NCBI RefSeq assembly: GCF_001436275.1 | Contig: NZ_AZEH01000025.1 | Coordinates: forward strand, 124,001-188,000 | Source of the DNA: Liquorilactobacillus oeni DSM 19972 | GTDB taxonomy: Bacteria; Bacillota; Bacilli; Lactobacillales; Lactobacillaceae | DNA length: 64,000 bases | Direction of reading: 5' to 3' | Shown here: one piece after another, positions 41,738 through 49,925 of the stretch | Layout of the letters: each line of letters opens with the position of its first letter | How positions within the stretch are numbered: position 1 is the first letter of the stretch | Program-made: the position numbers and the translations under genes | The notes under the pieces: generated by a model | What the model saw: the letters and a program-made list of their open reading frames with translations, nothing else | The model's database searches: none | What the model was told of the DNA's origin: nothing

Positions 41738-42841
41738 TTAGCTTTGTAACAAGCTCAAAACTGAGTTCGGCATTGAATTTGCCTGTGCCAGCATTGAAGT
41801 TGCGGCCTGTGTCAAGATGTTAGACTTGGTAAAGTTAGTCATTTCCTCAGCCATATCAACGTCACGAATACGTGAGTTAGCTTCCGAAAGGTTTTCTTCT
41901 GTGGTGCCTAAGTTATTAACGGTATGGGTCAAACGGTTTTGTGCTGCACCAAGTTGTGCACGCTGATCTGACACCTTATTAATAGCAGCATCAATTTTTG
42001 TAATAGGGTCAGCAGCTTTAATTTCACCGTTAATTTCCTCTATTTTACTTGAGCCCTCCTCTGTTTTTGCATAGGTTTCACTAGCAGCATCGTACTTAGC
42101 CTGAGCATCTGCTTTAGCTGCATCTGCTGAAAGTGCATCTTCATCCGCAGACTCCTCATAAGCTGTGCCCTCCCCATTAAGTTTGTAATTTTTGTCTGAA
42201 TCTAAGCTAGTTGTGCTACTTAAAAGAGCTTTTGCTGCTCCTCCTTCAGTAGTACCTTCAAAAGCAGTAGTGTACTCAGTAGTTTTAGTTGGATCGGTTG
42301 CTTGGCCTAATGTTAAACCTGTGACACCTAACGCTGAAGCGCTCATATTACCAATCTCAACTGACATGGTCTGACCAGCATTAGCCCCAATTTGAAATGT
42401 AAAGGACTGATTACTTCCATCTGCTTTTCCAGTTAATAAACTTTTAGTGTTAAATTCAGTCGTGTTACTGATACGATCAATTTCTGAACTTAATGCACTA
42501 AACTCTTTATTGATAGCAGAACGATCATCGTCACTTAACGTTCCATTGGCACTTTGAACTGTGAGATCACGCATGCGGCCCAAGATACTATGAGTTTCGT
42601 TCAAAGCACCTTCAGCTGTTTGGATCAAAGAAACTCCATCTTGAGCGTTACGTGTTGCTTGACCCAAGCCGCCGATTTGGCCTTTCATCTTTTCTGAAAT
42701 TGCAAGTCCGGCTGCATCGTCGCCCGCTTTGTTGATTCTTGAACCAGATGATAACTTAGCTAAAGAATCGCTCTTAGCAGTTGTTGCAGCAGTCAAGCTG
42801 CGTAAAGTGTTCATTGCAGAAACGTTTGTGTTAATTCTCAT
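41738..42841 (-). CDS. fliC: Flagellin
   Basis: The 367-residue protein is the filament subunit. The conserved D0/D1 N-terminal part (MRINTNVSAMNTLRSL, LSSGSRINKAGDDAAGLAIS, NAQDGVSLIQTAEGALNE) and C-terminal part (QRAQLGAAQNRL, ENLSEANSRIRDVDMAEEM) are complete. The centre (about 165-285) is variable and rich in Ala, Glu, Asp and Lys. GGAGGAG is six bases before the ATG at 42841; the frame opens five codons earlier. A sigma-28 promoter lies 62 bases upstream, so it is expressed late, after FlgM export. Confidence 0.97.
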   Translation of the reverse strand: MRINTNVSAMNTLRSLTAATTAKSDSLAKLSSGSRINKAGDDAAGLAISEKMKGQIGGLGQATRNAQDGVSLIQTAEGALNETHSILGRMRDLTVQSANGTLSDDDRSAINKEFSALSSEIDRISNTTEFNTKSLLTGKADGSNQSFTFQIGANAGQTMSVEIGNMSASALGVTGLTLGQATDPTKTTEYTTAFEGTTEGGAAKALLSSTTSLDSDKNYKLNGEGTAYEESADEDALSADAAKADAQAKYDAASETYAKTEEGSSKIEEINGEIKAADPITKIDAAINKVSDQRAQLGAAQNRLTHTVNNLGTTEENLSEANSRIRDVDMAEEMTNFTKSNILTQAATSMLAQANSMPNSVLSLLQS

Positions 42842-42902
42842 GTTTAACTCCTCCATTTAAGTTGCTACATTTTATTTCCTGGGGTTATCCCCTATGTTAT
42901 AT

Positions 42903-42928
42903 TTATCGGCCGCCCCCAGAGATGTTTA
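42903..42928 (-). promoter_or_regulatory. Sigma-28 (FliA/SigD) promoter of fliC
   Basis: On the minus strand TAAA (42928-42925) and GCCGATAA (42910-42903) are separated by 14 bases, close to the consensus TAAA-N15-GCCGATAW. It lies 62 bases before fliC. FliA and FlgM are both encoded in the same cluster. The remaining gap up to flgL holds repeat copy 9. Confidence 0.88.
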
Positions 42929-43063
42929 ATAGTTTTCCTAAAAAGAAATAAAATAAAACTTGTACAAGTTATTTTTTCACCGCAATTTTATCGCAATAAA
43001 AGCTGTTTCCCAGGCATTCAGCACTTTACTGCCGGAAATTAATGCTTTTATTTATTCAAACAA

Positions 43064-43155
43064 AAAAGCTGCCTATGAAACACGTTAACAGGAAAAAACT
43101 GCAATAGAGTACAAAGAAGCTGGACCAAAATATCAATTTTGCTCCAGCTTCTTTT
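43064..43155 (-). repeat. Dispersed intergenic repeat, copy 9 (hairpin end)
   Basis: Minus strand: hairpin AAGAAGCTGGAGCAAAATTG / ATTTTGGTCCAGCTTCTTT, then the first linker type (TACTCTATTGCAGTTTTTTC, GTTAACGTGTTTC), then only ATAGGCAGCTTTTTTG of the arm. It lies 25 bases after flgL and is the likely terminator of the flgM-flgN-flgK-flgL transcript. Confidence 0.75.
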
Positions 43156-43179
43156 ATTTGTTTATTATCTTTTATGTAA

Positions 43180-44103
43180 CTAATTCATATAGTTCAACAC
43201 GGTTGTCTGCATAATCTTGGTTCCCATTGCCAGTGTTGCCTGGTAGGCTGTCATCTGATTTTGGTATTCCATGTACTTTTGTGCCACATCAACGTCTTGT
43301 TTATTAGAAAGTTCCTCAGTTAAATTGGCTTTTTCAGTATCATTACGAGACTGTGCGGCAGTCAAACGATTCTCTAATGCTCCGACTTGTGAGCGAACTG
43401 CTACAAAATTATCATTGTAATTATCAATCCCCTGTAAAAGATCTCCTGAAAGAGCAGTTTTATCATCATTATTAAGAGCAGAAATCAGACTATTAAAGTA
43501 GGTACCCAGATTTTGCGGCTGTGTACTTGTTCCAGTTTCATTCAACAGCTGCTGCCCGTTAGCAACAAGATTAACTGAGACCCCATTCGAAATCTCACGC
43601 GGCAGATCCTGAGCGGTCCCATTGTATTTGATTCCGGTAATGTCACCATTAGTTCCCTTTTCAACTTCAAAGGGTACAGTGGTCGTGTTTTCTCCCCCGA
43701 AAACGTAACGCCCGTCAAAGTTGGTATTCAATGTATCAACCATTTCCAAGATACTTTGCTGAATCTCATCCTTGTTGGCCTGTACTTCGTCTGTTCCGGA
43801 AGAAGCGTTCGCAGAAGACTGAATCAGTGTACGAATTCGTGAAAGCGAGTCGCTGACGTTACTGAGCGCAGAATCTTGAACACGCGACCAGGAAACTGAG
43901 TCTGAGATTGTATTTGAATACATCGAATTTTGCGCAATCGAAGTGTTAAGGTTCATGATTTTTGAAGCCAGCAAGGGGTTATCAGAAGACTTGCTGACTT
44001 CTTTAAAACTTGAAAGCTGATCCATTGATTTTTGTACCTTGCTGGAGTTAGCAGTCAAATTCTGCAAAAAATCACTGTATGTCATGTTACTTGAAATCCT
44101 CAT
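43180..44103 (-). CDS. flgL: Hook-filament junction protein FlgL
   Basis: FlgL joins the hook to the filament with FlgK. The 307-residue product has the flagellin-like N terminus MRISSNMTYSDFLQNL and SKSSDNPLLASKIMNLN, DGRYVFGGENT in the middle, and a C-terminal helix ending MGTKIMQTTVLNYMN. Length is typical. It starts four bases after the flgK stop. Confidence 0.93.
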   Translation of the reverse strand: MRISSNMTYSDFLQNLTANSSKVQKSMDQLSSFKEVSKSSDNPLLASKIMNLNTSIAQNSMYSNTISDSVSWSRVQDSALSNVSDSLSRIRTLIQSSANASSGTDEVQANKDEIQQSILEMVDTLNTNFDGRYVFGGENTTTVPFEVEKGTNGDITGIKYNGTAQDLPREISNGVSVNLVANGQQLLNETGTSTQPQNLGTYFNSLISALNNDDKTALSGDLLQGIDNYNDNFVAVRSQVGALENRLTAAQSRNDTEKANLTEELSNKQDVDVAQKYMEYQNQMTAYQATLAMGTKIMQTTVLNYMN

Positions 44104-44107
44104 CCTG

Positions 44108-45631
44108 CTAAGCCCCCGTTCTATTAATCAGTGTATCAAGCATTTCAGAAACAACAGATAAAATCCGCGCGTTAGCTTGGAATCCCTGCTGAAAGCGAAT
44201 GACATCCGACATCTCTTCATTCAAGGAAACTCCCGACGTCGACTCGTTTTTATATTCCAGCTGATTCAAGACAGAAAGCTGAGCAGCAGAAGTATTGTCG
44301 GCTTGCTGCTTGGAGATTCCGTTTTTAGTAACCATGTTATTAAATGCGTCTGCAAAGTTTTTGCCGGTTGTTTCCTGTGTAAACTGCATTGTATCCGGAT
44401 CATAGCTGGAGAGCTCTTCATCAGAAACAGGATAACCGAACTTAGCAGTCGAAAGCTTTGAAAGTGCCAAAGCCCGGCTGCCGTCTCCAGCCGAACCAGT
44501 TTTTCCAGCCGCAATTGAAGTCGGATCGTTCATGACTGCTTCACTGACTTGAAAATTCTGGGCATAACTGGCAGAATCAGCGCCTATTTCAAAGAAGCCG
44601 CTTGTACTCTGTTCACCGTCAGTAACGATCAGATTGGTGGTTTTAGCAACCGTTCCTGCAAAATCATTCAGCTCCTGTAGCCTATCCTGAATCTCATTGA
44701 TTGAATCCTGTAGGCCTCCGAGTGTCCCACTTGGCATTTCAAGCTGGCTGTACTCAGACTGTCCATCTGTGCCTTCTTTTGTAAGTAAAATCGTCCCTTG
44801 CGGATAAGAAGCTGAAAGTGTGGTCTTACCGTTAACAGCATCTCCGCCTGCAGCAATCACACTTTGTCCATCCTGACTGCCTATAACTACGCTAAGTGTG
44901 GCCCGGCTATCGGCAGTCAGGATATCTTGCCCTCCGCTTTGTACGAAAGCCCGTCCGAATTTATCTGTTGTGACCGTAATGCTTGCAAGACCGGAAAGAT
45001 CCTTCAGGACTGAATCGCGTGAATCTAATAAGTCATTAGGTGTTTCTCCCTGACTTGTCAGCTTATAAATCTGCTCGTTTAAGTCTTGTAATTGTTTGAC
45101 CTTTTCGTTAAAATCCAGTGCTCCCTTTGCCGTACTGTCCACTGTATCGTCTTTTAACTGGTTGATATTTGTTGCCATTGCGCGCAAGGTATCTGCAAAA
45201 GTACTGGCATTTTGCACCACAAGTGTCTTATCCGTTCCTAATTCCGGATTGTTAGCAAGCTGAGTCCAACTGCTGGTCAGTGTTGACATCTGTGCCAACA
45301 GTCCATTATCCGAAGGCTCGTTAAACATGTCTTCTAATTGTCCCAAACTATCGGATTTTTGGTTAGAAAATTGATACTGCGAGTTGCTGTCTCTGATTTG
45401 TCCGCGAACAAAATCATCGACAATCCGTTCTACTCCGCCCGATTGTACTCCGGTTCCAAGGGTCCCGACACCTGTCAGGCTATATGGTGTACTGGTCTGC
45501 AGCAAGACCCGCTGTCTGGAGTAGCCGTCTGTATTTGTATTAGCAATATTATGACTGCTGGTCTGCAATGCGACTTGATTAGCTGACATGCCACTGGTTG
45601 CAGTCCCCAGAGTTCCAAATAGTCCTACCAT
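44108..45631 (-). CDS. flgK: Hook-filament junction protein FlgK
   Basis: FlgK (HAP1) sits between the hook and FlgL. The 507-residue product has the axial-protein N terminus (LGTATSGMSANQVALQTSSH, NIANTNTDGYSRQR), DFVRGQIRDSNSQYQ, and the C-terminal part SLNEEMSDVIRFQQGFQANA followed by RILSVVSEMLDTLI. GAGGAGG is seven bases before the ATG. It lies between flgN and flgL in the sigma-28 transcript. Confidence 0.94.
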   Translation of the reverse strand: MVGLFGTLGTATSGMSANQVALQTSSHNIANTNTDGYSRQRVLLQTSTPYSLTGVGTLGTGVQSGGVERIVDDFVRGQIRDSNSQYQFSNQKSDSLGQLEDMFNEPSDNGLLAQMSTLTSSWTQLANNPELGTDKTLVVQNASTFADTLRAMATNINQLKDDTVDSTAKGALDFNEKVKQLQDLNEQIYKLTSQGETPNDLLDSRDSVLKDLSGLASITVTTDKFGRAFVQSGGQDILTADSRATLSVVIGSQDGQSVIAAGGDAVNGKTTLSASYPQGTILLTKEGTDGQSEYSQLEMPSGTLGGLQDSINEIQDRLQELNDFAGTVAKTTNLIVTDGEQSTSGFFEIGADSASYAQNFQVSEAVMNDPTSIAAGKTGSAGDGSRALALSKLSTAKFGYPVSDEELSSYDPDTMQFTQETTGKNFADAFNNMVTKNGISKQQADNTSAAQLSVLNQLEYKNESTSGVSLNEEMSDVIRFQQGFQANARILSVVSEMLDTLINRTGA

Positions 45632-45653
45632 TCAAAATCCTCCTCTTACCTTG

Positions 45654-46013
45654 TTACACTTCACGATCGATCATTGCTGTCCGCTGTGAATCAGCTACTT
45701 TTGCGTTCTTGGAATAAGTTCCTGCCGGACTTTTAAGGTTGGCTTTAACCGCCGTCATCAGCATTTTCTGATAGCCAATTGCCTGTTTTGTCAGCAGTGT
45801 ATTTTCTTCCTGCTGAGCCTTGATCTGCACAAGCAGCTGTCGTGTTGCTGGCGAGATTTCTCCTTGATACTCTTGCAGAACCGGTACAAACTTTTCCTTT
45901 TTAGCAACTAGTAAAATTAATTCTTCAGCTTTATCTTTGATCAAATACTGTTTTTCCTGTTTAAGAATGCGGCTGAATTTTTTCAGCTGCAATTGAAATT
46001 CAGTCTCTTGCAT
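45654..46013 (-). CDS. flgN: Flagellar export chaperone FlgN
   Basis: FlgN is the chaperone for FlgK and FlgL, whose genes follow directly. The 119-residue product is helical (FSRILKQEKQYLIKDKAEEL, LVAKKEKFVPVLQEY) with the short FlgN-type C-terminal tail (KSPAGTYSKNAKVA). The family is poorly conserved, so the call rests on pattern plus position. It starts three bases after the flgM stop. Confidence 0.8.
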   Translation of the reverse strand: MQETEFQLQLKKFSRILKQEKQYLIKDKAEELILLVAKKEKFVPVLQEYQGEISPATRQLLVQIKAQQEENTLLTKQAIGYQKMLMTAVKANLKSPAGTYSKNAKVADSQRTAMIDREV

Positions 46014-46016
46014 TCG

Positions 46017-46307
46017 CTAGTCTTCCTTTTGAATATCACTCAAGCCCAACATCTTGTCGGCAATTTTATCAGCTGAAATCTGGTAGGTGCCGTTTTTGAT
46101 AGCATCCTTTAACTTGCTGACCTTTTCCAGATCAACCCCAGTTTCAGTATCCGCTGCTTCCCTGATTTTTTTTGTATTCTCAGATAAAGTGATTTTTGGT
46201 GCTGTCTTCGTTTCTTTTGCTGCTTGAATGTTTTCTTCATGAAATTGCTGTTTCTTGTTAATTTGGTTATTATAGCCGTTGCTTCCCTGATAACCTTCGA
46301 TTTTCAT
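46017..46307 (-). CDS. flgM: Anti-sigma-28 factor FlgM
   Basis: FlgM holds FliA inactive until it is exported through the finished hook-basal body. The 96-residue product has the unfolded polar N-terminal half and the conserved C-terminal binding region (VDLEKVSKLKDAIKNGTYQI, SADKIADKML). AAAGGAG is eight bases before the ATG at 46307; the frame opens ten codons upstream. A sigma-28 promoter lies about 40 bases upstream, giving the usual feedback loop. Confidence 0.92.
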   Translation of the reverse strand: MKIEGYQGSNGYNNQINKKQQFHEENIQAAKETKTAPKITLSENTKKIREAADTETGVDLEKVSKLKDAIKNGTYQISADKIADKMLGLSDIQKED

Positions 46308-46344
46308 TTTGTTCGCTCCTTTCATAAAAAGTCTCACATATTAC

Positions 46345-46370
46345 ATATCGGCAGAATTAAAAAAAGTTAA
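46345..46370 (-). promoter_or_regulatory. Sigma-28 promoter of flgM-flgN-flgK-flgL
   Basis: The -10 element GCCGATAT (46352-46345, minus strand) is a perfect match. The -35 is degenerate: TTAA with 14 bases or TAAC with 13 bases of spacing instead of TAAA-N15. It lies 38 bases before the flgM ATG and just downstream of fliY. Confidence 0.78.
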
Positions 46371-46419
46371 ACCGGTTGGGATAACTTTTTTGAATCTTGA
46401 TATTAAAGTAAGGAGCTTT

Positions 46420-47526
46420 TTACTTCAGGCGATGAATTCGTTGGCTTGGCGAGAGGATATTGGTGATTCTAATCCCAAAGTTTTCGTTGATCACAACTAC
46501 TTCACCAGTTGCGATCGGTTTTCCGTTGAGCAGGATCTCTAAGGGTTCATCTGTTAGCCGATCCAGCTCAACTACTGAGCCGGAATTAAAGGAGAGAATG
46601 TCACGGATTGTTTTTTCACTGCGGCCCAAGACTACGCTCAAGTTGAGCGGTACATCTAAAAGCAGGTCAAGATTATCTCCTTCTGCAACCTTGTTTTCCT
46701 CCAGCTGCTGGAACTCGGGTTTACTGACTTCTACATGTTTCGTTTGTTCTTTACTCATCATTTTAGTATCAACAGAAGCCGTCTTTGGTGCAGATTTTGT
46801 TTCTTCTTTTTGTTCTGGCTGAGAAACAGCTTTTTCTCGTTCGATCACTGTGGCCTTATCAGAAAGCATTGCATCTGTAATATCATCGACCATATCTTTA
46901 GTAAAGATCTGCATGATCTCGCTTTCGATCAGTCCTTCAACCGAAAGTGAAAATGAAATCCGATAAATTTCTTCTGCATTTACTATCCCGTTATACTCAA
47001 TGTTCGAGGCATTCTCCCATAATTTTACCGCGGGCGGTAAAATATCAACTTTTCGGTTAATCATGGTTGCCATTGAAGTTGAAGCAGAACCGATCATCTG
47101 GTTCATTGCTTCTGCTACCGCGCTTAACTGCAATTCACTGAATTCACTTGATTTCGGATTACCATCTCCGCCCATCATTAAATCCGCAATCACTACGGCA
47201 TCTTTAACTTCCAGCAAAAGCAGGTTGGAGCCGGCAAGCCCTTCCTTGAACTCAACAACTGTCGCTACTTTGGGCGTATGGACTGCGGACAGAACTTCTT
47301 CAAATTTCATTCTTGAAACATGCGGCGTCGTGATACTTACCCTGCGATTTAGAATCGAAGAGAGCGTAGTTGCTGCTTGAGACATCGAGATGTTGCCGAC
47401 TTCTCCGATAATGTCTTGTCTAGTCTTCTCGTCCATGCCATTATCATTATCTTGGCCCTCATCTTTACTTACCGCATTGCCGGCCATCAATGCATCGACT
47501 TCTGCTTGTGATAAACTGTCACTCAT
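46420..47526 (-). CDS. fliY: Flagellar motor switch phosphatase FliY (FliN-fused)
   Basis: FliY is a switch component of Bacillus-type motors and dephosphorylates CheY-P. The 368-residue product has three parts. LSQAEVDALMAG at the start is a CheY-P binding motif. A CheC-like phosphatase domain (about 35-225) has both active-site patterns, EVGNISMSQAATTL and EAMNQMIGSASTSM. A C-terminal FliN domain (about 285-368) follows a Lys/Glu linker: LDVPLNLSVVLGRSEKTIRD. GGAGGGA precedes the ATG at 47526, and the gene overlaps fliM by eight bases. Confidence 0.94.
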   Translation of the reverse strand: MSDSLSQAEVDALMAGNAVSKDEGQDNDNGMDEKTRQDIIGEVGNISMSQAATTLSSILNRRVSITTPHVSRMKFEEVLSAVHTPKVATVVEFKEGLAGSNLLLLEVKDAVVIADLMMGGDGNPKSSEFSELQLSAVAEAMNQMIGSASTSMATMINRKVDILPPAVKLWENASNIEYNGIVNAEEIYRISFSLSVEGLIESEIMQIFTKDMVDDITDAMLSDKATVIEREKAVSQPEQKEETKSAPKTASVDTKMMSKEQTKHVEVSKPEFQQLEENKVAEGDNLDLLLDVPLNLSVVLGRSEKTIRDILSFNSGSVVELDRLTDEPLEILLNGKPIATGEVVVINENFGIRITNILSPSQRIHRLK

Positions 47527-48529
47527 TGTCTTGTTCTCCCTCCAACTTATCGATAAGTTCAACCGCTAATTGTTCGTTTTTCTTTCCTAGTTTCACCCTG
47601 TAAAAAGGATTGCCTTCAATGTAAGAATTTAATGGTTCTGTTATCTTGCGGTCTAATTTGATAACATCCCCCACTTCCAGATGCAAGAAATTAGCTAATT
47701 CAAGCTGTGTTTCCCCCAGCAAAACCTCTAGCTGCAGTTTAACGTCATTCATTCCCTTTTGCAGCCTTTTTTCCTCGCTGGCATCAAATTCATGGCTGGT
47801 ATCAAACCAGCTGCGAAAACTCAGCTTATCAGTGATTTCATCAAAAAAGACATACGGAATGCACAAATTGACAAAGGTATCTACCCCAGCAATACTTACA
47901 GTAAAAGTAACCATAATAACGGGTTCATTAGGCGACATATTCTGCAACAGCTGCGGGTTGCTGCTTAATCCTTCGACTTTTGTGTCCAGCTTAACAATTT
48001 CACTCCACACATTTTGAAAAATTTTACTGAATTCTTGAACAACTTCTTGCAAAACAGCCAGCTCGATCTCAGTAAATTCCTTCTTGTTATCCATCTCGTC
48101 GGTTTCAATGCTGTTCTTAGTATCGGGACCGCCGCACAGCAGTTCCACTAAAAGCATGCATAGCTGCGGATTCATCTCCAGCAGCTGTACTCCTTTCAGG
48201 GGCTCGGAATGAAGCTGTCCGATTAGAGTAACTCTTGGAATCGAATGCACAAACTCGTCGTAGCTGACCTGTTCTATCGAGGCAAGCTGAAAGTTGGCAT
48301 TGGTGCGCAGCAAAGTTGAAAAAGCATTGCTGCTCACCTTTGAAAAGTCTTCAAAGATCATATGCAGCGTATTGACGTACTCTTTCGAAAGCTTTGTCGG
48401 CCTTCTGAAGTCATAACTTTTGACCTTAACAGCTTCACTTTCTTCTTCAATTTCTTCTTGGCTGATCTCGCCGCTGTCCATCGCCTTTAGCAACGAGTCA
48501 ATCTCTTTTTGCGTCAATACTTGGTCCAC
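47519..48529 (-). CDS. fliM: Flagellar motor switch protein FliM
   Basis: FliM forms the middle of the C ring and binds CheY-P. The 336-residue product has the N-terminal CheY-P motif LTQKEIDSLLKAM, the central CheC-like domain without phosphatase residues (DFSKVSSNAFSTLLRTNANF), and a C-terminal FliN-like domain (EVLLGETQLELANFLHLEVG, KLDRKI). It starts with GTG after GAGGG. It is followed by fliY and preceded by cheW. Confidence 0.95.
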   Translation of the reverse strand: MDQVLTQKEIDSLLKAMDSGEISQEEIEEESEAVKVKSYDFRRPTKLSKEYVNTLHMIFEDFSKVSSNAFSTLLRTNANFQLASIEQVSYDEFVHSIPRVTLIGQLHSEPLKGVQLLEMNPQLCMLLVELLCGGPDTKNSIETDEMDNKKEFTEIELAVLQEVVQEFSKIFQNVWSEIVKLDTKVEGLSSNPQLLQNMSPNEPVIMVTFTVSIAGVDTFVNLCIPYVFFDEITDKLSFRSWFDTSHEFDASEEKRLQKGMNDVKLQLEVLLGETQLELANFLHLEVGDVIKLDRKITEPLNSYIEGNPFYRVKLGKKNEQLAVELIDKLEGEQDNE

Positions 48530-48545
48530 AAAGATCCCTCACTTA

Positions 48546-48938
48546 TCAAAAAATCGCTTGTTTCACATCAACAATATTTGCCACTTTATCTTTAACCGAC
48601 ACCATACCTGAATAATACTTCTTTTTTGAGGTTTCTTCTAATTGAATATCATCTGGTGTCACATCAACAACTTTCACCACTTCTTCAATTAAAAGCCCCT
48701 TTCGTTCGTCATTATTTTTCATGACTAAAATATTCATGCTCTCAGCCGGCTCTTCAATTCCGAGCAGTTCTGAAAGCCCCGCAACTGTTAGAACAGATCC
48801 CCTGAGGTTGATCAACCCCTTGACCCACTTAGGTGCCAAAGGCACTTCTGTAATTCTGAGCGTCTCAATTACTTCCTCCACCGAAGCGGCAGGGATCAAG
48901 TAAAAGTGCTGGCTCATTTTGAAGAGAATCATCTGCAT
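48546..48938 (-). CDS. cheW: Chemotaxis coupling protein CheW
   Basis: CheW couples receptors to CheA. The 130-residue product is a single CheW domain with VEEVIETLRITEVPLAPKWV, KGLINLRGSVLTV, and KGLLIEEVVKVVDV. It is a little shorter than E. coli CheW and starts close to the domain. AAGGAG precedes the ATG. It lies between cheY and fliM. A second CheW gene is present at 54297-54833. Confidence 0.9.
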   Translation of the reverse strand: MQMILFKMSQHFYLIPAASVEEVIETLRITEVPLAPKWVKGLINLRGSVLTVAGLSELLGIEEPAESMNILVMKNNDERKGLLIEEVVKVVDVTPDDIQLEETSKKKYYSGMVSVKDKVANIVDVKQAIF

Positions 48939-48959
48939 AGATTATCATCTCCTTAATTT

Positions 48960-49328
48960 TTAGGAAAGAGCTTTATCCAGCGCTTTGATAACACGTTCCG
49001 TATCAAAAGGCTTAACAATAAAGTCAACTGCACCGGCTTTGATAGCTTCCATTACCATTTCCTGCTGCCCCATAGCACTGCACATCACTACCTTGGCACT
49101 TCCATCGAAAGCTCTGATTCCCTTGAGCGCCTCAATTCCGTCTACATCGGGCATTGTGATATCCATTGTTACCAGATCAGGCTTTGTAGTTTGATATTTA
49201 TCAACAGCTTCCCGCCCATTTTGAGCCTCGTCTGCAACTTCATAACCATTTTTTTCAAGAATATCTTTCAATTTCATGCGCATAAATACAGCATCATCAA
49301 CAATCAAAACTTTTTTTCCCAATTTCAT
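48960..49328 (-). CDS. cheY: Chemotaxis response regulator CheY
   Basis: CheY carries the signal from CheA to the motor. The 122-residue product is a stand-alone receiver domain with VLIVDDAVFMR (acidic pair), the phospho-acceptor Asp in DLVTMDITMPDVDG, the Ser/Thr switch in VVMCSA and Lys in FIVKPF. AGAGGGG precedes the ATG. It lies between cheC and cheW. Confidence 0.95.
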   Translation of the reverse strand: MKLGKKVLIVDDAVFMRMKLKDILEKNGYEVADEAQNGREAVDKYQTTKPDLVTMDITMPDVDGIEALKGIRAFDGSAKVVMCSAMGQQEMVMEAIKAGAVDFIVKPFDTERVIKALDKALS

Positions 49329-49337
49329 TATCCCCTC

Positions 49338-49925
49338 TCAGATTCCTAAAGATTTAACGATCCCGTCAATAACCCCTGTTTCAGGGATTAAAAACAGCGA
49401 CATCTCAAGCCGTTCTTTGGCGTAGGTAAATTCATTTCTAATGACCATAATCTGCTCATCATACTGATCTAAAGCCATATAAGCACTGCTGATAACTGCT
49501 CCAAAATAATCATCTTGAATAACCGGTAAAGTTGACTGCAATTGCACCGCCAGCAGATTACCGATTGCACCCAAGAAAGAATTTGAAATAATATTTGTCA
49601 ATTCGCTGACTGCTGACGTCTTCAATGCTTCATTATTATGGGGAGAACCCAGCATCAACTCTGCGAGTTTATTAAATGCTCCATCCGGAACAACAAATAA
49701 AATCTCACCGCCGTATTTCCCGATGATCCTACTGATAACAGCATGAACTTCAACACTGTCAGCTAAAACTTCTGTGTACAATTCATGATAACTTAAAATT
49801 CTGACCTCGGGAACATCCATATTAATTTTTTTTGCAACAAGTTTAGAAATACTTGTAGCCGCATGCCCGCCGCCAATATTAATGACTTCTTTCAGGGCGT
49901 CCAACTGCAGTTTCGTATATTTCAT
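49338..49925 (-). CDS. cheC: CheY-P phosphatase CheC
   Basis: CheC dephosphorylates CheY-P and, bound to CheD, tunes adaptation in Bacillus-type systems. The 195-residue product keeps both active-site patterns, ALKEVINIGGGHAATS and AVSELTNIISNSFLGA, each with the Glu-x-x-Asn pair. The ATG at 49925 overlaps the cheA stop; the longer frame to 49952 lies inside cheA. CheD is encoded in the same cluster. Confidence 0.93.
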   Translation of the reverse strand: MKYTKLQLDALKEVINIGGGHAATSISKLVAKKINMDVPEVRILSYHELYTEVLADSVEVHAVISRIIGKYGGEILFVVPDGAFNKLAELMLGSPHNNEALKTSAVSELTNIISNSFLGAIGNLLAVQLQSTLPVIQDDYFGAVISSAYMALDQYDEQIMVIRNEFTYAKERLEMSLFLIPETGVIDGIVKSLGI